Part shown: positions 28,321 through 38,400 of the stretch, piece by piece
Layout of the letters: the number at the start of each line of letters is the position of its first letter
How positions within the stretch are numbered: the stretch's first letter is position 1
Source: Trueperella bialowiezensis
Lineage (GTDB): Bacteria > Actinomycetota > Actinomycetes > Actinomycetales > Actinomycetaceae
Assembly (NCBI RefSeq): GCF_900637955.1
Contig: NZ_LR134476.1
Coordinates: forward strand, 372,001 to 436,000
Length of the DNA: 64,000 bases
Direction: 5' to 3'
Translations under genes and position numbers: made by a program
The notes under the pieces: model-generated
Database searches by the model: none
What the model was told of the DNA's origin: nothing
Seen by the model: only the letters and a program-made list of their open reading frames with translations

Positions 28321-28871
28321 GAACGCCGCTCCTTAATCTCACCGGTCTCTTCCGAGACCACGAGGTCCTCGGGCGAGAACAGGCCGGGCGGCGCGTCGAT
28401 GACCACGCAGTTATCCTCAAGGTCAACCTCGGTAACAATCTCTTTCACGAAGGGCACGCGGGTAATAATCCCATCCGGCTCGCGCACGACCAGCAGGTCA
28501 TGCCCCGGCATGTATTCCAACCCCACAACAATGCCCAGCTCGTAACCCTCCGGGTCGAGCGCCTCCAAGCCTTTCAGCTCGTGGGCAAACCAGGCGTCGT
28601 CTTCCACCTCGTCCTCATCCGATTCAATGACGAGCTTCGTGCCCCGCAAGGCCTCCGCGCCGCTGCGGTCCGGGTACTCCTCGAACGTGACGAACACTTG
28701 CCCCTTATATTCGCGCCGCTTCGCAACAGTCACAGGTCCCATCTCCGCAGGGTCGGTTTCCAGCATTGCCCCAAGGGCGAGGCGCTCCTCTACGGCGTCG
28801 GTACGCACATCCAGCTTGACCTCGCCTTTCAGGCCTTGCGGGCGCCCGATAATAGCCACCGTGAGTTGCAT
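28317..28871 (-). CDS. rimM: Ribosome maturation factor RimM
   Basis: Assists 30S head assembly by binding S19. Residues 1-95 form the RimM beta-barrel (VAIIGRPQGLKGEVKLDVRTD) and residues 100-175 the PRC barrel (AWFAHELKGLEALDPEGYE). The ATG has a GAGGGGAG ribosome binding site; the stop overlaps trmD. 184 residues. Confidence 0.96.
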   Translation of the reverse strand: MQLTVAIIGRPQGLKGEVKLDVRTDAVEERLALGAMLETDPAEMGPVTVAKRREYKGQVFVTFEEYPDRSGAEALRGTKLVIESDEDEVEDDAWFAHELKGLEALDPEGYELGIVVGLEYMPGHDLLVVREPDGIITRVPFVKEIVTEVDLEDNCVVIDAPPGLFSPEDLVVSEETGEIKERRS

Positions 28872-28901
28872 GCCACTCCCCTCATTCGCATGTTCGTACC
28901 A

Positions 28902-28929
28902 GATCTATTGTGCCGACATCACAGGCTAA
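28902..28929 (-). promoter_or_regulatory. Weak candidate promoter for rimM–trmD
   Basis: Minus-strand TTAGCC, 16 bases and TAGATC, 30 bases before rimM and just after the khpA hairpins. Internal initiation here would explain expression of rimM–trmD past those hairpins. Evidence is limited to the loose match. Confidence 0.25.
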
Positions 28930-28940
28930 CACTCAAAAGC

Positions 28941-28986
28941 GCCCGCATGCCGGCGGGCAACAAGAAAGCCCGCCAGTTGGCGGGCT
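28941..28986 (-). terminator. Two hairpins after khpA
   Basis: On the minus strand, AGCCCGCC–AACT–GGCGGGCT (28967-28986) followed by TTTCTTG, then a second stem GCCCGC–N6–GCGGGC (28941-28958) followed by GCTTTTG. The first starts 17 bases after the khpA stop. Together they should end most rpsP–khpA transcripts; the second stem, seen from the plus strand, is not followed by T's. Confidence 0.7.
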
Positions 28987-29003
28987 CCCTTGAGAGTTTT
29001 GGG

Positions 29004-29240
29004 TTATCGATCGGTCTCGATCACGTCAACGCGAACGGGACCGTCCGTCGATAGCGCGCTCATGACAGAACGCAACGCCTTGGCCGTGCGACCATTACGG
29101 CCGATCACGCGCCCAAGATCCTCAGGATTAACCCGGATCTCGAGCAGTTCGCCGCGGCGGTTTTCACGGGCGGTCACCTCGACGTCGTCGGGATTGTCCA
29201 CGATTCCGCGGACGAGGTGTTCCAAGGCTTCACTCAGCAT
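29004..29240 (-). CDS. khpA: KH-domain RNA-binding protein KhpA
   Basis: A 78-residue single KH domain with the RNA-binding loop GRNGRTAKALRSVMSAL. The KhpA protein binds many RNAs and works with KhpB in cell-size control in some bacteria. The gene shares one base of its start with the rpsP stop and lies in the classic rpsP–khpA–rimM–trmD order. Confidence 0.93.
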   Translation of the reverse strand: MLSEALEHLVRGIVDNPDDVEVTARENRRGELLEIRVNPEDLGRVIGRNGRTAKALRSVMSALSTDGPVRVDVIETDR

Positions 29241-29728
29241 TAGGCTTCCTCCGCCTCGCTAGCCGGAGCTTCCTCAGCAGGAACATCCTCGCCGGCTTCC
29301 TCAGCTGCTGCGGCCTCGGCCTCAGCCTTGGCTGCCGCCTCAGCTTCCGCGCGCTCCTGTGCCTTAGCGGCACGGCGCTTTTCGGCGTCGTCCTGAACAG
29401 CCTGGACGGCCTCTTCGCGAGCCTTTTCCTTATCCACAACCTCGGGCGTACGCAGGGTGGATTCACCCTCAAGGCCCTTGGCTGCCTGCCAGTCGCCAGT
29501 GATCTTCAACTGTGCGAGCACCGGTTCGGACGGCTGTGCGCCAACCGAAATCCAGTAGCGGGCACGCTCAGAGTTGATGTCGATAACCGACGGATCGGTA
29601 TTCGGGTTGTAGTATCCGATCTCCTCGATCACCCGGCCGTCACGCTTCTTCTTCTGGTCCACGACGACGACCCGGTAGTGCGGTTCCCGGATCTTACCCA
29701 TGCGCTTCAAACGAATTCTGACTGCCAC
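29240..29728 (-). CDS. rpsP: 30S ribosomal protein S16 with long Ala/Glu tail
   Basis: The first 80 residues are a normal S16 ([50 protein letters not shown] in part). I start at the GTG at 29728, which has AGGAGAG at good spacing and gives the expected N-terminus; an in-frame ATG at 29758 would add ten atypical residues. Residues 85-162 are an added, charged low-complexity tail (repeats of [15 protein letters not shown] type), a feature of actinobacterial S16 but here unusually long. khpA follows. Confidence 0.95.
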   Translation of the reverse strand: MAVRIRLKRMGKIREPHYRVVVVDQKKKRDGRVIEEIGYYNPNTDPSVIDINSERARYWISVGAQPSEPVLAQLKITGDWQAAKGLEGESTLRTPEVVDKEKAREEAVQAVQDDAEKRRAAKAQERAEAEAAAKAEAEAAAAEEAGEDVPAEEAPASEAEEA

Positions 29729-29999
29729 TTTAGCGGTCTCTCCTATTTTCTTCTTCAATGGGCGCCGATCGTAGCGTGGGAAATCATGCGCATGATCGCC
29801 AGCCCGTGACTAAGACTGACCGAGAAGAGAGGGGTCTCGGAAAGCCTGAGTACAGTGGTTAATCATGCCAGATTTCAGCGCCAAATGGCAGCGGGAGTAA
29901 CCAAAACCGCGGTGGTAGTGGTCACGAATCCTGACAACTGTGGAGATATCTACATCACCATTCTTCTCGCCCACTCCTCAGCAGCGGCACAATAGAGGC

Positions 30000-30974
30000 A
30001 TGTCTAGCACATCCGGTCAGTCCGCTCAGTCCACCCAATCCGCACCAAACCTGACCCCATACGCCTGGTTCGCGATCGGCGTCGCTATCGTCACGATTGG
30101 CCTCAAAGCCGGGGCTTATTACGTTACCGGTTCGGTGTCGTTGCTGTCGGACGCGATGGAATCCGTGGTCAACCTCGTGGCCGCGGTCATCGCGCTCGTC
30201 GCTTTAATTCTCGCCGCAAAGCCGGCGTCGTCCCGTTACACCTACGGGCGTTCGAAGGCCGAGTACTTCTCTGCGGCAGTCGAAGGCGCAATGATTTTCG
30301 GTGCGGCTGCGCTGATCATTTTCGCGTCGGTGCAGCGTCTGCTCAAGCCACAAGGGGTCACTGAACTTGGTATTGGTCTTGCGATCTCGCTGGTTGCGGC
30401 CCTCATCAACGGTGGGGCCGGTATCTTTCTTCTGCGCGCTGGCCGCAAGCACAGGTCAATCACGCTGCAAGCCGACGGCAAGCACCTCCTGACTGACCTG
30501 TATACGTCTGCCGGCGTGATCTGCGGGCTCGCACTCGTATCCGTGACCGGCTGGTACCAGCTTGATCCGATCATCGCAATCCTCGTTGCAATCAACATTC
30601 TGCGCACCGGCGTCCAACTGCTACGCGAGGCTCTCGCCGGGCTCCTCGACGTCACGCTTCCCGACGCCGACAACCAGGTTATCGTCAACATTCTGCGCGA
30701 GCGCACCGAAGAGGGCAAAGTAACCTTCCACGGCCTGCGCACCCGCCAAGCAGGCCGCCAGCGTTTCATTAGCTTCCACCTGCAGGTTCCTGGCCACTGG
30801 AGCGTCACGCAAGGCCACGACTTCGCGCACGTCATCGAAGAAGAAATCACCGCGAAGCTGCCCGATTCCTCTGTTGAGATTCACGTGGAGCCCATCGAAG
30901 ACGCAAGTTCGTACGAGGACATTCCCGAAGGCTACATTCCAATCACTGACGACGAGCCCGAACCGGGCGCCTAA
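30000..30974 (+). CDS. Cation diffusion facilitator family metal transporter
   Basis: A 324-residue CDF (ZT) protein that exports divalent metal ions such as Zn2+, Fe2+ or Mn2+ in exchange for protons. After a Ser/Gln-rich tail of 18 residues come six hydrophobic segments; the metal-site motifs are SLLSDAMESVVN in segment 2 and KHLLTDLYTSAG (HxxxD) in segment 5. The cytoplasmic C-terminal domain spans about 215-300 and ends in an acidic tail. The ATG at 30000 has GAGG just upstream; the frame is open to 29940. It converges on the amidohydrolase gene, ending 20 bases from it. Confidence 0.9.
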   Translation: MSSTSGQSAQSTQSAPNLTPYAWFAIGVAIVTIGLKAGAYYVTGSVSLLSDAMESVVNLVAAVIALVALILAAKPASSRYTYGRSKAEYFSAAVEGAMIFGAAALIIFASVQRLLKPQGVTELGIGLAISLVAALINGGAGIFLLRAGRKHRSITLQADGKHLLTDLYTSAGVICGLALVSVTGWYQLDPIIAILVAINILRTGVQLLREALAGLLDVTLPDADNQVIVNILRERTEEGKVTFHGLRTRQAGRQRFISFHLQVPGHWSVTQGHDFAHVIEEEITAKLPDSSVEIHVEPIEDASSYEDIPEGYIPITDDEPEPGA

Positions 30975-30993
30975 CTACCGCTCCCAGGAGCTT

Positions 30994-32073
30994 CTAGCTG
31001 ATGGCATGCCCACCAATGAATACGGCAGCAGGCGTGCGTACGGTGGCAATATTCTCTTCGGGATCGTCTAGATAGACGACGACGTCGGCAGGGGCACCTT
31101 CGGCCCAGAAAGGCAGCCCGAGCCGGCGCTTGCCATCATAGGAGGCCGCTGCCATGACGACGTCGGCAGGCATCCCATCCTCGACGGCGCAGATCAGCTC
31201 ATCGGTTAGGTTAGTTTCGCCGACGTCTTCTGCCGAATCTGAGCCCATGAGGAAATGCGTGCCAGTATCAACCATGAGCGCGAGGTGTTCGCGCCGCTGG
31301 GCGTCCATTGCTAACATGCGCTGTTGGTACGCCGGATATTTCGTGGCACTGGCCGCGAACTCTGGGAAGCGGCGAATCTGGCGAACAGTGGGAGTGATGA
31401 GGATGCCGCGGGCTGCAGCCTCCAACAGGTGATCGCGGGTCATGCCGGTGCCGTGTTCGATTCCGTCGACGCCGGCTTCCAGCAGATCATCAATAGTCTC
31501 GCGGGCGAAAGCGTGTACTGTGACTTTGCCGCCAGCCTCGTGTACCGCGGCCACCGCATCTTTCAAAGCGGCACGCGGCCATAGCGGCGTCATGTCCCCG
31601 ACCTCGCGGTCGATCCAATCGCCAACCACTTTGATCCACCCGCCGGATACCGCTAATTGGCGTAGCGCCTCAGCCGGCAGGTCCGCCGGCTCCGTCTCCG
31701 TGGCCAAATAACGTTCGTAACGCCGATACCGGGCGATGTGTTGCCCGCAGTGAATGACCCTCGGCAGCCCCGGTTCCCAGGCCACATTCGGATCGTGCTG
31801 ACCACCCGAATCGCGCACATCACTCACTCCGATGCGCGCCAAAATCTCCAAACGACGCCGGATTTCCGAAGTTTCCAACGCCTCTGGGCTACGGCGTAGC
31901 CCCGGATGAGTGTGTACGTCAAGCAGACCGGGATACGCGTAGCCAGATACTTCGCGTACCGCGCGCGAGCCCGCGCTGTCAACATCCGGCCGAGTAAAGC
32001 TCAAACGCCCATCGACGATCCACGCTTCCGAGCGGTCAGTACCCCGTAAAGTGCCCGTCAGGTGAACGATCAT
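30994..32073 (-). CDS. Amidohydrolase family protein
   Basis: A 359-residue metal-dependent hydrolase. The metal ligands of the amidohydrolase superfamily are visible: HTHPG (residues 54-58), a lysine in SGGWIKVVGDW, VHAFAR, DGIEHGTG and the catalytic Asp in FLMGSDSAED. The substrate is not identifiable; relatives act on imidazolonepropionate, dipeptides or small cyclic amides. It lies 21 bases after the ffh gene on the same strand, a placement often seen in actinobacteria. Confidence 0.87.
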   Translation of the reverse strand: MIVHLTGTLRGTDRSEAWIVDGRLSFTRPDVDSAGSRAVREVSGYAYPGLLDVHTHPGLRRSPEALETSEIRRRLEILARIGVSDVRDSGGQHDPNVAWEPGLPRVIHCGQHIARYRRYERYLATETEPADLPAEALRQLAVSGGWIKVVGDWIDREVGDMTPLWPRAALKDAVAAVHEAGGKVTVHAFARETIDDLLEAGVDGIEHGTGMTRDHLLEAAARGILITPTVRQIRRFPEFAASATKYPAYQQRMLAMDAQRREHLALMVDTGTHFLMGSDSAEDVGETNLTDELICAVEDGMPADVVMAAASYDGKRRLGLPFWAEGAPADVVVYLDDPEENIATVRTPAAVFIGGHAIS

Positions 32074-32094
32074 CGCGCGCCGCCGATCTCTTGC

Positions 32095-33651
32095 CTACTT
32101 GAGGAACTTCGCCAACTCGTCGAAATCGACGTCGGGTTGCGCGGTCTGCGCGCCCGGACCGAACGCCGAGCCCTTCTGCCTGGCTTCACGTTCGCGCTGT
32201 GCTGCCAATTCCTGCTGACGACGCTTGGCCGGATTACCAGAGCGGCCCTTCTTCGTGCCCGAACGGTTCTTCTTCCGCTTAGGCTGACGCTTGGTGTAAC
32301 CGCCCCGGCCGCCGCCCATTCCAGGGATACCAGGAATGCCGGGCACGCCGCCGCCACGGCTCATCGCCGTCATCATCTTTTTCGCTTGTTCGAAGCGATC
32401 CACCAGCTGGTTGACCTCGGTCACCGTGGTTCCCGAGCCGTTTGCAATACGCAGGCGGCGCGAGCCGTTAAGAATCTTCGTGTCGGCACGTTCAGCCGGA
32501 GTCATCGACTTGACGATCGCCTCTTGCCGATCCACTTCACGTTCATCAAAGTTTTCGAGCGCCTCCCGGAACTGCCCCATCCCGGGCAGCATCCCCATGA
32601 GCTTCTTCATCGAACCCATCTTGCGCAGCTGGTTGAGCTGGTCGAGGAAGTCATCAAGCGTGAAATCCCCGCCAACCATTTTGGTAGCGAGATCCTCGGC
32701 CTGCTCGGCCGACCACGTCTTTTCCGCCTGCTCAATCAAGGTGAGCAGATCGCCCATGTCGAGGATGCGCGACGCCATCCGGTCCGGGTGGAAGCGTTCA
32801 AAGGCGTCCAGCTTTTCACCGGTTGAGGCAAAGAGAACCGGCTGACCCGTCACGCCACGCACGGACAGCGCGGCACCACCGCGCGCGTCGCCGTCGAGCT
32901 TTGAGAGCACGACTCCGGTGAAGCCCACGCCGTCACGGAATGCCACCGACGTGTTAACCGCGTCCTGGCCAACCATCGCGTCGAGCACGAACAAGATTTC
33001 GTCGGGGTTAACGGCGTCGCGAATATTGCGCGCCTGCTCCATCATCTCTTCGTCGACACCGAGCCGCCCCGCGGTATCGACGACGACGACGTCGTACGTA
33101 TTCTCTTTCGCGTACTGGATTGACGAGCGTGCCACCTCAACAGGATCGCCGACGCCGTTGCCCGGCTCGGGTGCCCACACGGCCACCCCTGCCTGTTCGC
33201 CCACAACCTGCAACTGTTGCACGGCGTTCGGACGCTGCAAATCGGAGGCCACTAACAGCGGACGGTGACCGTTCTCCCGTAGCCAAAGGCCAAGCTTACC
33301 TGCCAGCGTGGTCTTACCCGCACCCTGCAAGCCAGCCAACATGATGACAGTTGGTGGCTTGGCAGCCCAATTCAGCTCGCGGCTCTCCCCACCGAGGACC
33401 TCTATGAGTTCGTCGTTGACGATCTTGACAACCTGCTGAGCCGGATTCAGCGCCTGAGATTTGACCGCACCAACGGCCTTTTCCCGCACCGACGCCGTGA
33501 ACTGACGGACGACCGGCAGTGCGACGTCGGCGTCCAACAACGCACGGCGGATGTCACTGATAACCGCCTCGACGTCCTTTTCAGACAGCCGCCCCGCTTT
33601 CCGCAGGTTTCGTAGCGAACCGGTAATCCGATCTGACAGGGAATTAAACAT
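32095..33651 (-). CDS. ffh: Signal recognition particle GTPase Ffh
   Basis: Protein subunit of the SRP that takes membrane proteins to FtsY and SecYEG. The N domain starts MFNSLSDRITGSLRN; the G domain has AGLQGAGKTTLAGKLG, VVVDTAGRLGVDEEMM and KLDGDARGGAALS; the Met-rich M domain runs from about 300 to 430. A basic tail of 70 residues follows (GGYTKRQPKRKKNRSG). The ATG at 33651 is chosen because GAGG lies eight bases upstream. 518 residues. ftsY is next upstream. Confidence 0.97.
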   Translation of the reverse strand: MFNSLSDRITGSLRNLRKAGRLSEKDVEAVISDIRRALLDADVALPVVRQFTASVREKAVGAVKSQALNPAQQVVKIVNDELIEVLGGESRELNWAAKPPTVIMLAGLQGAGKTTLAGKLGLWLRENGHRPLLVASDLQRPNAVQQLQVVGEQAGVAVWAPEPGNGVGDPVEVARSSIQYAKENTYDVVVVDTAGRLGVDEEMMEQARNIRDAVNPDEILFVLDAMVGQDAVNTSVAFRDGVGFTGVVLSKLDGDARGGAALSVRGVTGQPVLFASTGEKLDAFERFHPDRMASRILDMGDLLTLIEQAEKTWSAEQAEDLATKMVGGDFTLDDFLDQLNQLRKMGSMKKLMGMLPGMGQFREALENFDEREVDRQEAIVKSMTPAERADTKILNGSRRLRIANGSGTTVTEVNQLVDRFEQAKKMMTAMSRGGGVPGIPGIPGMGGGRGGYTKRQPKRKKNRSGTKKGRSGNPAKRRQQELAAQREREARQKGSAFGPGAQTAQPDVDFDELAKFLK

Positions 33652-33692
33652 CAACAACCTCGACTGGGAATGAAACTGGCGTTAAGTCTACG

Positions 33693-34886
33693 CTAAGCCA
33701 GCAACGAATCCACAAAACCTTCCGGATCGAAAGGCGCAAAATCATCGGCGCCCTCACCAAGGCCAACAAACTTCACTGGCACGCCCAGTGCGCGCTGAAC
33801 CGAAATCACGATTCCGCCCTTCGCGGTGCCATCCAGTTTCGTCAACACAATTCCGGTGATACCAGCGACCTCGGCGAAAACTTCAGCCTGGCGCATGCCA
33901 TTTTGGCCCGTCGTCGCGTCCAACACGAGCAGAACTTCCCGAATCGGCGCGCTACGCTCCATGACCCTCTTAATCTTGCCCAGCTCATCCATGAGCCCCG
34001 CCTTGTTTTGCAGGCGGCCAGCAGTATCAACAATGACGACGTCGACGCCCTTTTCACGCCCGACCTTCACCGTGTCGAACGCAACGGATGCCGGATCGGC
34101 ACCTTCCCGATCTGAACGCACAACCTCGACGCCAACGCGCTCACCCCACGTGGCAAGTTGATCTGCCGCCGCCGCACGGAACGTGTCGGCCGCGCCAAGC
34201 AAGACTGTCTTATCTTCAGCAACCAACAGGCGAGCCAGCTTACCCACGGTGGTCGTCTTACCCGCACCGTTCACGCCCACCATGAGGATCGTAGCCGGAT
34301 GGGCCTGGCCGTCGTCACCAATACCTGGTTCTACGTTCAGCGTGCGGTCCATGCTCGGATCAACAAGCTTGATCAGTTCCTCGCGCAGTATCTGGCGCAC
34401 CTCAGCCGGATCAGACGTGCCACGCACTTTGATTTCCGTGCGCAGCTTGTCCATAAGTTCAGTTGTTGCTTCTAGGCCGACGTCGGCCATGAGCAGGGTC
34501 TCTTCGAGCTCTTCCCAATCGGCCTCAGAAAGATCGCCGCGCGACAGGATCGACAGCAGTGCCTTGCCGAGCTTTCCACCGGAGGCCAGCCGCCCGCGCA
34601 GACGTTCCATACGGGAGACCACGGGCTCTGGACGCTCCAGCACACTCGGTGCGGCATCCACCGGCGCAGCTTCTTCCGGGGCGATCTCAGCAGGTGTTTC
34701 GGCTGGCTGCACCTCACTGCTAGCAGGCTCATCCGGAACTAGTTCCTCACCACCGGTAAGTTCCTCGCGCTTTTCCCACGGTAGTTCTTGCGTAGTGCTA
34801 CGACGATGGCGGGCTACCAGGCCAACACCAAGAGCGGCGATGGCGAGCAGGCCAAGAATAAGAATAAGAATTTGAGTTGTATCCAC
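33693..34886 (-). CDS. ftsY: SRP receptor FtsY
   Basis: Membrane-bound GTPase that docks the SRP. It has an N-terminal hydrophobic anchor (ILILILGLLAIAALGVGLVA), an acidic Pro/Glu-rich linker to about residue 90, then the NG domain with MVGVNGAGKTTTVGKLARLL, VDTAGRLQNKAGLMDELG and TKLDGTAKGG. 397 residues. A true membrane anchor in FtsY is typical of actinobacteria. It lies 14 bases after a small membrane protein gene and 41 bases before ffh. Confidence 0.96.
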   Translation of the reverse strand: MDTTQILILILGLLAIAALGVGLVARHRRSTTQELPWEKREELTGGEELVPDEPASSEVQPAETPAEIAPEEAAPVDAAPSVLERPEPVVSRMERLRGRLASGGKLGKALLSILSRGDLSEADWEELEETLLMADVGLEATTELMDKLRTEIKVRGTSDPAEVRQILREELIKLVDPSMDRTLNVEPGIGDDGQAHPATILMVGVNGAGKTTTVGKLARLLVAEDKTVLLGAADTFRAAAADQLATWGERVGVEVVRSDREGADPASVAFDTVKVGREKGVDVVIVDTAGRLQNKAGLMDELGKIKRVMERSAPIREVLLVLDATTGQNGMRQAEVFAEVAGITGIVLTKLDGTAKGGIVISVQRALGVPVKFVGLGEGADDFAPFDPEGFVDSLLA

Positions 34887-34900
34887 GTGTCTAGTGTCCC

Positions 34901-35338
34901 TTACTTGCGCGGCTTTGCCAACGTCTGCGTGGTCTTGTTGACAGCTCTGTGCCCGACGCGTTTCACACCATCAACCACGCGCACTGCGCCTGTACGCAAC
35001 AGGTCAAGCGCCCGCGTCACGGCCGCCTCAGTGGAATCAGCAATCCGCGTCGGCACATTCGAACGCGTCACATTGACCAGACGATTCTCGATACCTTCAG
35101 GAGAATAGTACGGATCGCCGTCGTCGTGATCAAACGTGGTAAACAGATCGTCAAGCTGCGTGTCTTTCACGTGCACCGAGAAATTATCCCGGTCTAGCTC
35201 ATTCGAACGCCAAGCCTCCACGGATTCTTCCACCCACTTAAACCCCTCGGCGGCTCGATCCTCGTTTCTTTTGTACAACCGAACGCCACCGGCAATCGTG
35301 GCGCCGGCGGCAACAACAAGCAAGATAGTTGAGAACAC
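34901..35338 (-). CDS. Small membrane-anchored protein of unknown function
   Basis: A 145-residue protein with a single N-terminal hydrophobic helix (STILLVVAAGATIAGGV) and a charged soluble part with a negatively charged loop (FDHDDGDPYYSPEGIEN) and a basic C-terminus. No motif is recognisable. It lies between smc (117 bases upstream) and ftsY (14 bases downstream), so it is likely cotranscribed with ftsY. A gene of this type in this position is not one I can match to a named family. Confidence 0.7.
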   Translation of the reverse strand: MFSTILLVVAAGATIAGGVRLYKRNEDRAAEGFKWVEESVEAWRSNELDRDNFSVHVKDTQLDDLFTTFDHDDGDPYYSPEGIENRLVNVTRSNVPTRIADSTEAAVTRALDLLRTGAVRVVDGVKRVGHRAVNKTTQTLAKPRK

Positions 35339-35455
35339 ACTTCTTTTCTATCTGAAAACGCGCCGAGATTCGGCTATCACGCGCCATGTTTTGCTAAGAG
35401 GTGAGATATTTCCCAGCCCGCGATATCCGCGCGGTCACCACTTTTTGCGCGAACG

Positions 35456-38400
35456 CTACGTTGCGAGATCCTTGACCCGCTGTGATATGACAGTGGTCAC
35501 GCCATCTTCGCGCATGGCCACGCCGTAGAGCGCGTCGGCGATTTCCATCGTGCGCTTCTGGTGCGTGATGATCAGCAGCTGCGAATTGTCCTGTAGTTCC
35601 TCAAAAAGTCCGAGTAGGCGCGAGAGGTTCGTATCATCAAGAGCAGCCTCGACCTCGTCCATCACATAGAACGGCGAGGGGCGCGCCTTGAAAATCGCCA
35701 CAAGGAAGGCAATCGCCGTCAAGGATCGTTCACCACCAGACAGCAGCGACAGCCGCTTGACCCGCTTTCCGGGCGGACGAGCCTCAATATCGACGCCGGT
35801 GGTCAGAACGTCATCCGGATCCGTGAGCGTCAACTTGCCCTTGCCACCCGGGAAAAGACGCGCGAACGTGCTCTCGAACTCACGTGCCACGTCCGCGAGC
35901 GCGCTCGTCATCACTTCTTCTACTCGTTCGTCGATCTCTTTAACGATTCCGAGCAGATCGGCACGCGAACGGCGCAGATCCTCCAACTGCTCAGTGAGGT
36001 AGCGTTGGCGTTCTTCGAGCGCAGCGTGTTCTTCAAGTGCAAGCGGGTTGATCTTGCCGAGCCGTGATAGGTCACGCTCGGCTTTCGCGAGCCGCTTTTC
36101 TTGTTCGGCGCGCACAAACGGGATATCCGGTTTCGGTTCTTTACCTTCCTCAACTGGCTGTTTGATCGGAAGGTGCGGGCCGAATTCTGCCACGAGAACT
36201 TCGGCCGACATTCCCAGATCGGAGATCGCTCGCTCTGCCAGCTGGTCATACTTGAGCCGTTGTTCGGCGAGCGCCAACTCTTGCCGGTGCGCCACATCCC
36301 CCAGCTCGCGGTCTTCCGCTTGCAGTCGTTCGAAATAGCGGCGCGCTGCTGATAGCTCTGTTTCCCTCGTAGAGCGTTGAGCTTCGGCCTCGTGCCGTTC
36401 GCTCGTGACAGCTGCCAGTAATTCTTGTGTGGCTGCGAGCGCGGCGTGTGCATCTGCTGCAACCCTGTCGGCAATCTGCGCCGCGTCGGCTCTACGCGCG
36501 GCCTGCCGTTCTTCTTGCGCAATCCGGGCTTCTACCGCTTTCGCCTGGTTTTCGAGAGCATCTGACTTTCCCGACGACGCCCGCAGCCGCTCCTCGCGTG
36601 TGCGCAACTTCAGGCGCGCTTCTGTTTCGTCAGACCTGGCCGCCACCGTGGCCTTATGTGCGCTGGTCTGTTCGGTGGCCAGCTGCGAAGCCCGAGCTGC
36701 GAGGTCTTCCGGTTCGGCGTCGAGCTGGTCTTGCTGTTCACGCAAGGTGTCCAATTCTGTGGAGCGTGCTGTGAGGTCTGCGTCGATATGATCAGCGCGC
36801 TGAGAGTTACGCTCGACTTCCTGATGGGCTGCCGCGACTGATTGGCGGAGCACGCCCAGCTGCGCCGTCACTGCAGCCAACTGTGAATCGCGCGCCGAAA
36901 GTTCTGCTGCCAGACTGTTAAATTCTTGCTCTGCTACCTCGGCGCGAGCACGCGCGTTGTCGAGGTCGATCTCGTATTCCTCCACCTGCTGCTGTGCCTT
37001 TTCCTGCTGGGTGCGGGCGTCATCGTAAGCGGCCTGCCGAGACAGAATCGCAGCTGCCTGGACCTCGCCACCCCATGCATGTGAGGGTGTCAGAACGTCT
37101 CCGGCCATCGTGGCCACCGCGGGAGCCCCCGCATCAAGCAATTGTTGAGCCGCCGCCAAGTCGATGCACAGCACCGTGCCCGCCACGAGCGCGCGCAGGG
37201 CATCCGCCGTCGTCGATTCACCTGTAATAACGTCCGTGGCCAGCCGCGCCTGGTCGGCTGCCAAACCGCAGACGTTCAGCGCTTCGCTTGCTTTCGCTTC
37301 GCGGGAGGTTGCCGGATCACTCGCAGTGTGCGCGTCCGCGACAAGCAATTCTAGATGCCCAGCACCCACCTGACGAGCCGCACGTAACGCGTCCACTGCC
37401 GCGCCCACATCCTTAACGATCGCACCTTCAGCAACGCCGGCCAGCGCCGCCTCAGCCGCGGCCTCCCAGCCCGCCGAGATCTTCACGGCGTCGCGCACCA
37501 AACCCTGCACGCCCGCCCGGTGTTCACCAACCAGCCACGCCGTCGCATCCTGCGGTTCCAACGACAGCTCGAGCGTATCGGCCTTCGTACGCCACTCAAC
37601 CACTGCCGCCTGCGCCTCAACGAGCGCCTGCCGGGCGTGTTCCACCGCGTCGCGTGCCTCCTGCTGGCTGCGCGCCGCCTCCTCATGAGAGATCGACAGC
37701 GAATCGTCGCCATCGGCGTGTGCCACTGCCTGCTGCTCGAGCTCGATCACCTGAGTTTCAGCCTGTGCCGCCCGCTCTTCGGCTCCAGCCACGGCCGCGA
37801 GTACTCGCTCCCGCTCTGCGGTCAGCGCCTCAATACGAGAGGTTGCCGTGGCAATCTTTCCCGACAGGCGCGCCGCGGTCTCCCGCCTATCCGCGAGCGT
37901 ACGATTGATCCCAGCGAGCTGCTCGGTCAGCTCAGCTTCTCGAGCCTCCGCACGTTCCCGCTGAGCAATGACGGCGTGTAGGGCGTCCTCGGCGTCGCGA
38001 ACTTCCTTCGCGAGCGCCTCTTCTTCGAGTCGAGCTTGTTGGGCGCGCTGCCTGATCGACTCCGGCGATTCACCCCGATGTGTATTCGGTGCGGCCTGCG
38101 TCAGTGAACGCTGGCGTTCCATTGCCAACTGGCCGAGGCTGCGGAAGCGCTCCACGAGCGAACTCAGCCGTTGCCAATCCTCGGTGAGCGCCGCGATATG
38201 CGGGCTTGCCGCGTCCGCCTCCGCCTGGAGCCGGGCAACCTCCGCCCGCGCCTCAGCGAGCTTGTGTGCCAGCTGCTCGCGTTGCGCCGCAAACTTTTCC
38301 TCGTCAACCGCCTGTGCCTGCAAGCGTGCCTGTGCCTGTGCAACGTCATCAGCCAGGATGCGCGCCCGAGCATCAAACACCTCAGCCTGAATCACCTGAG

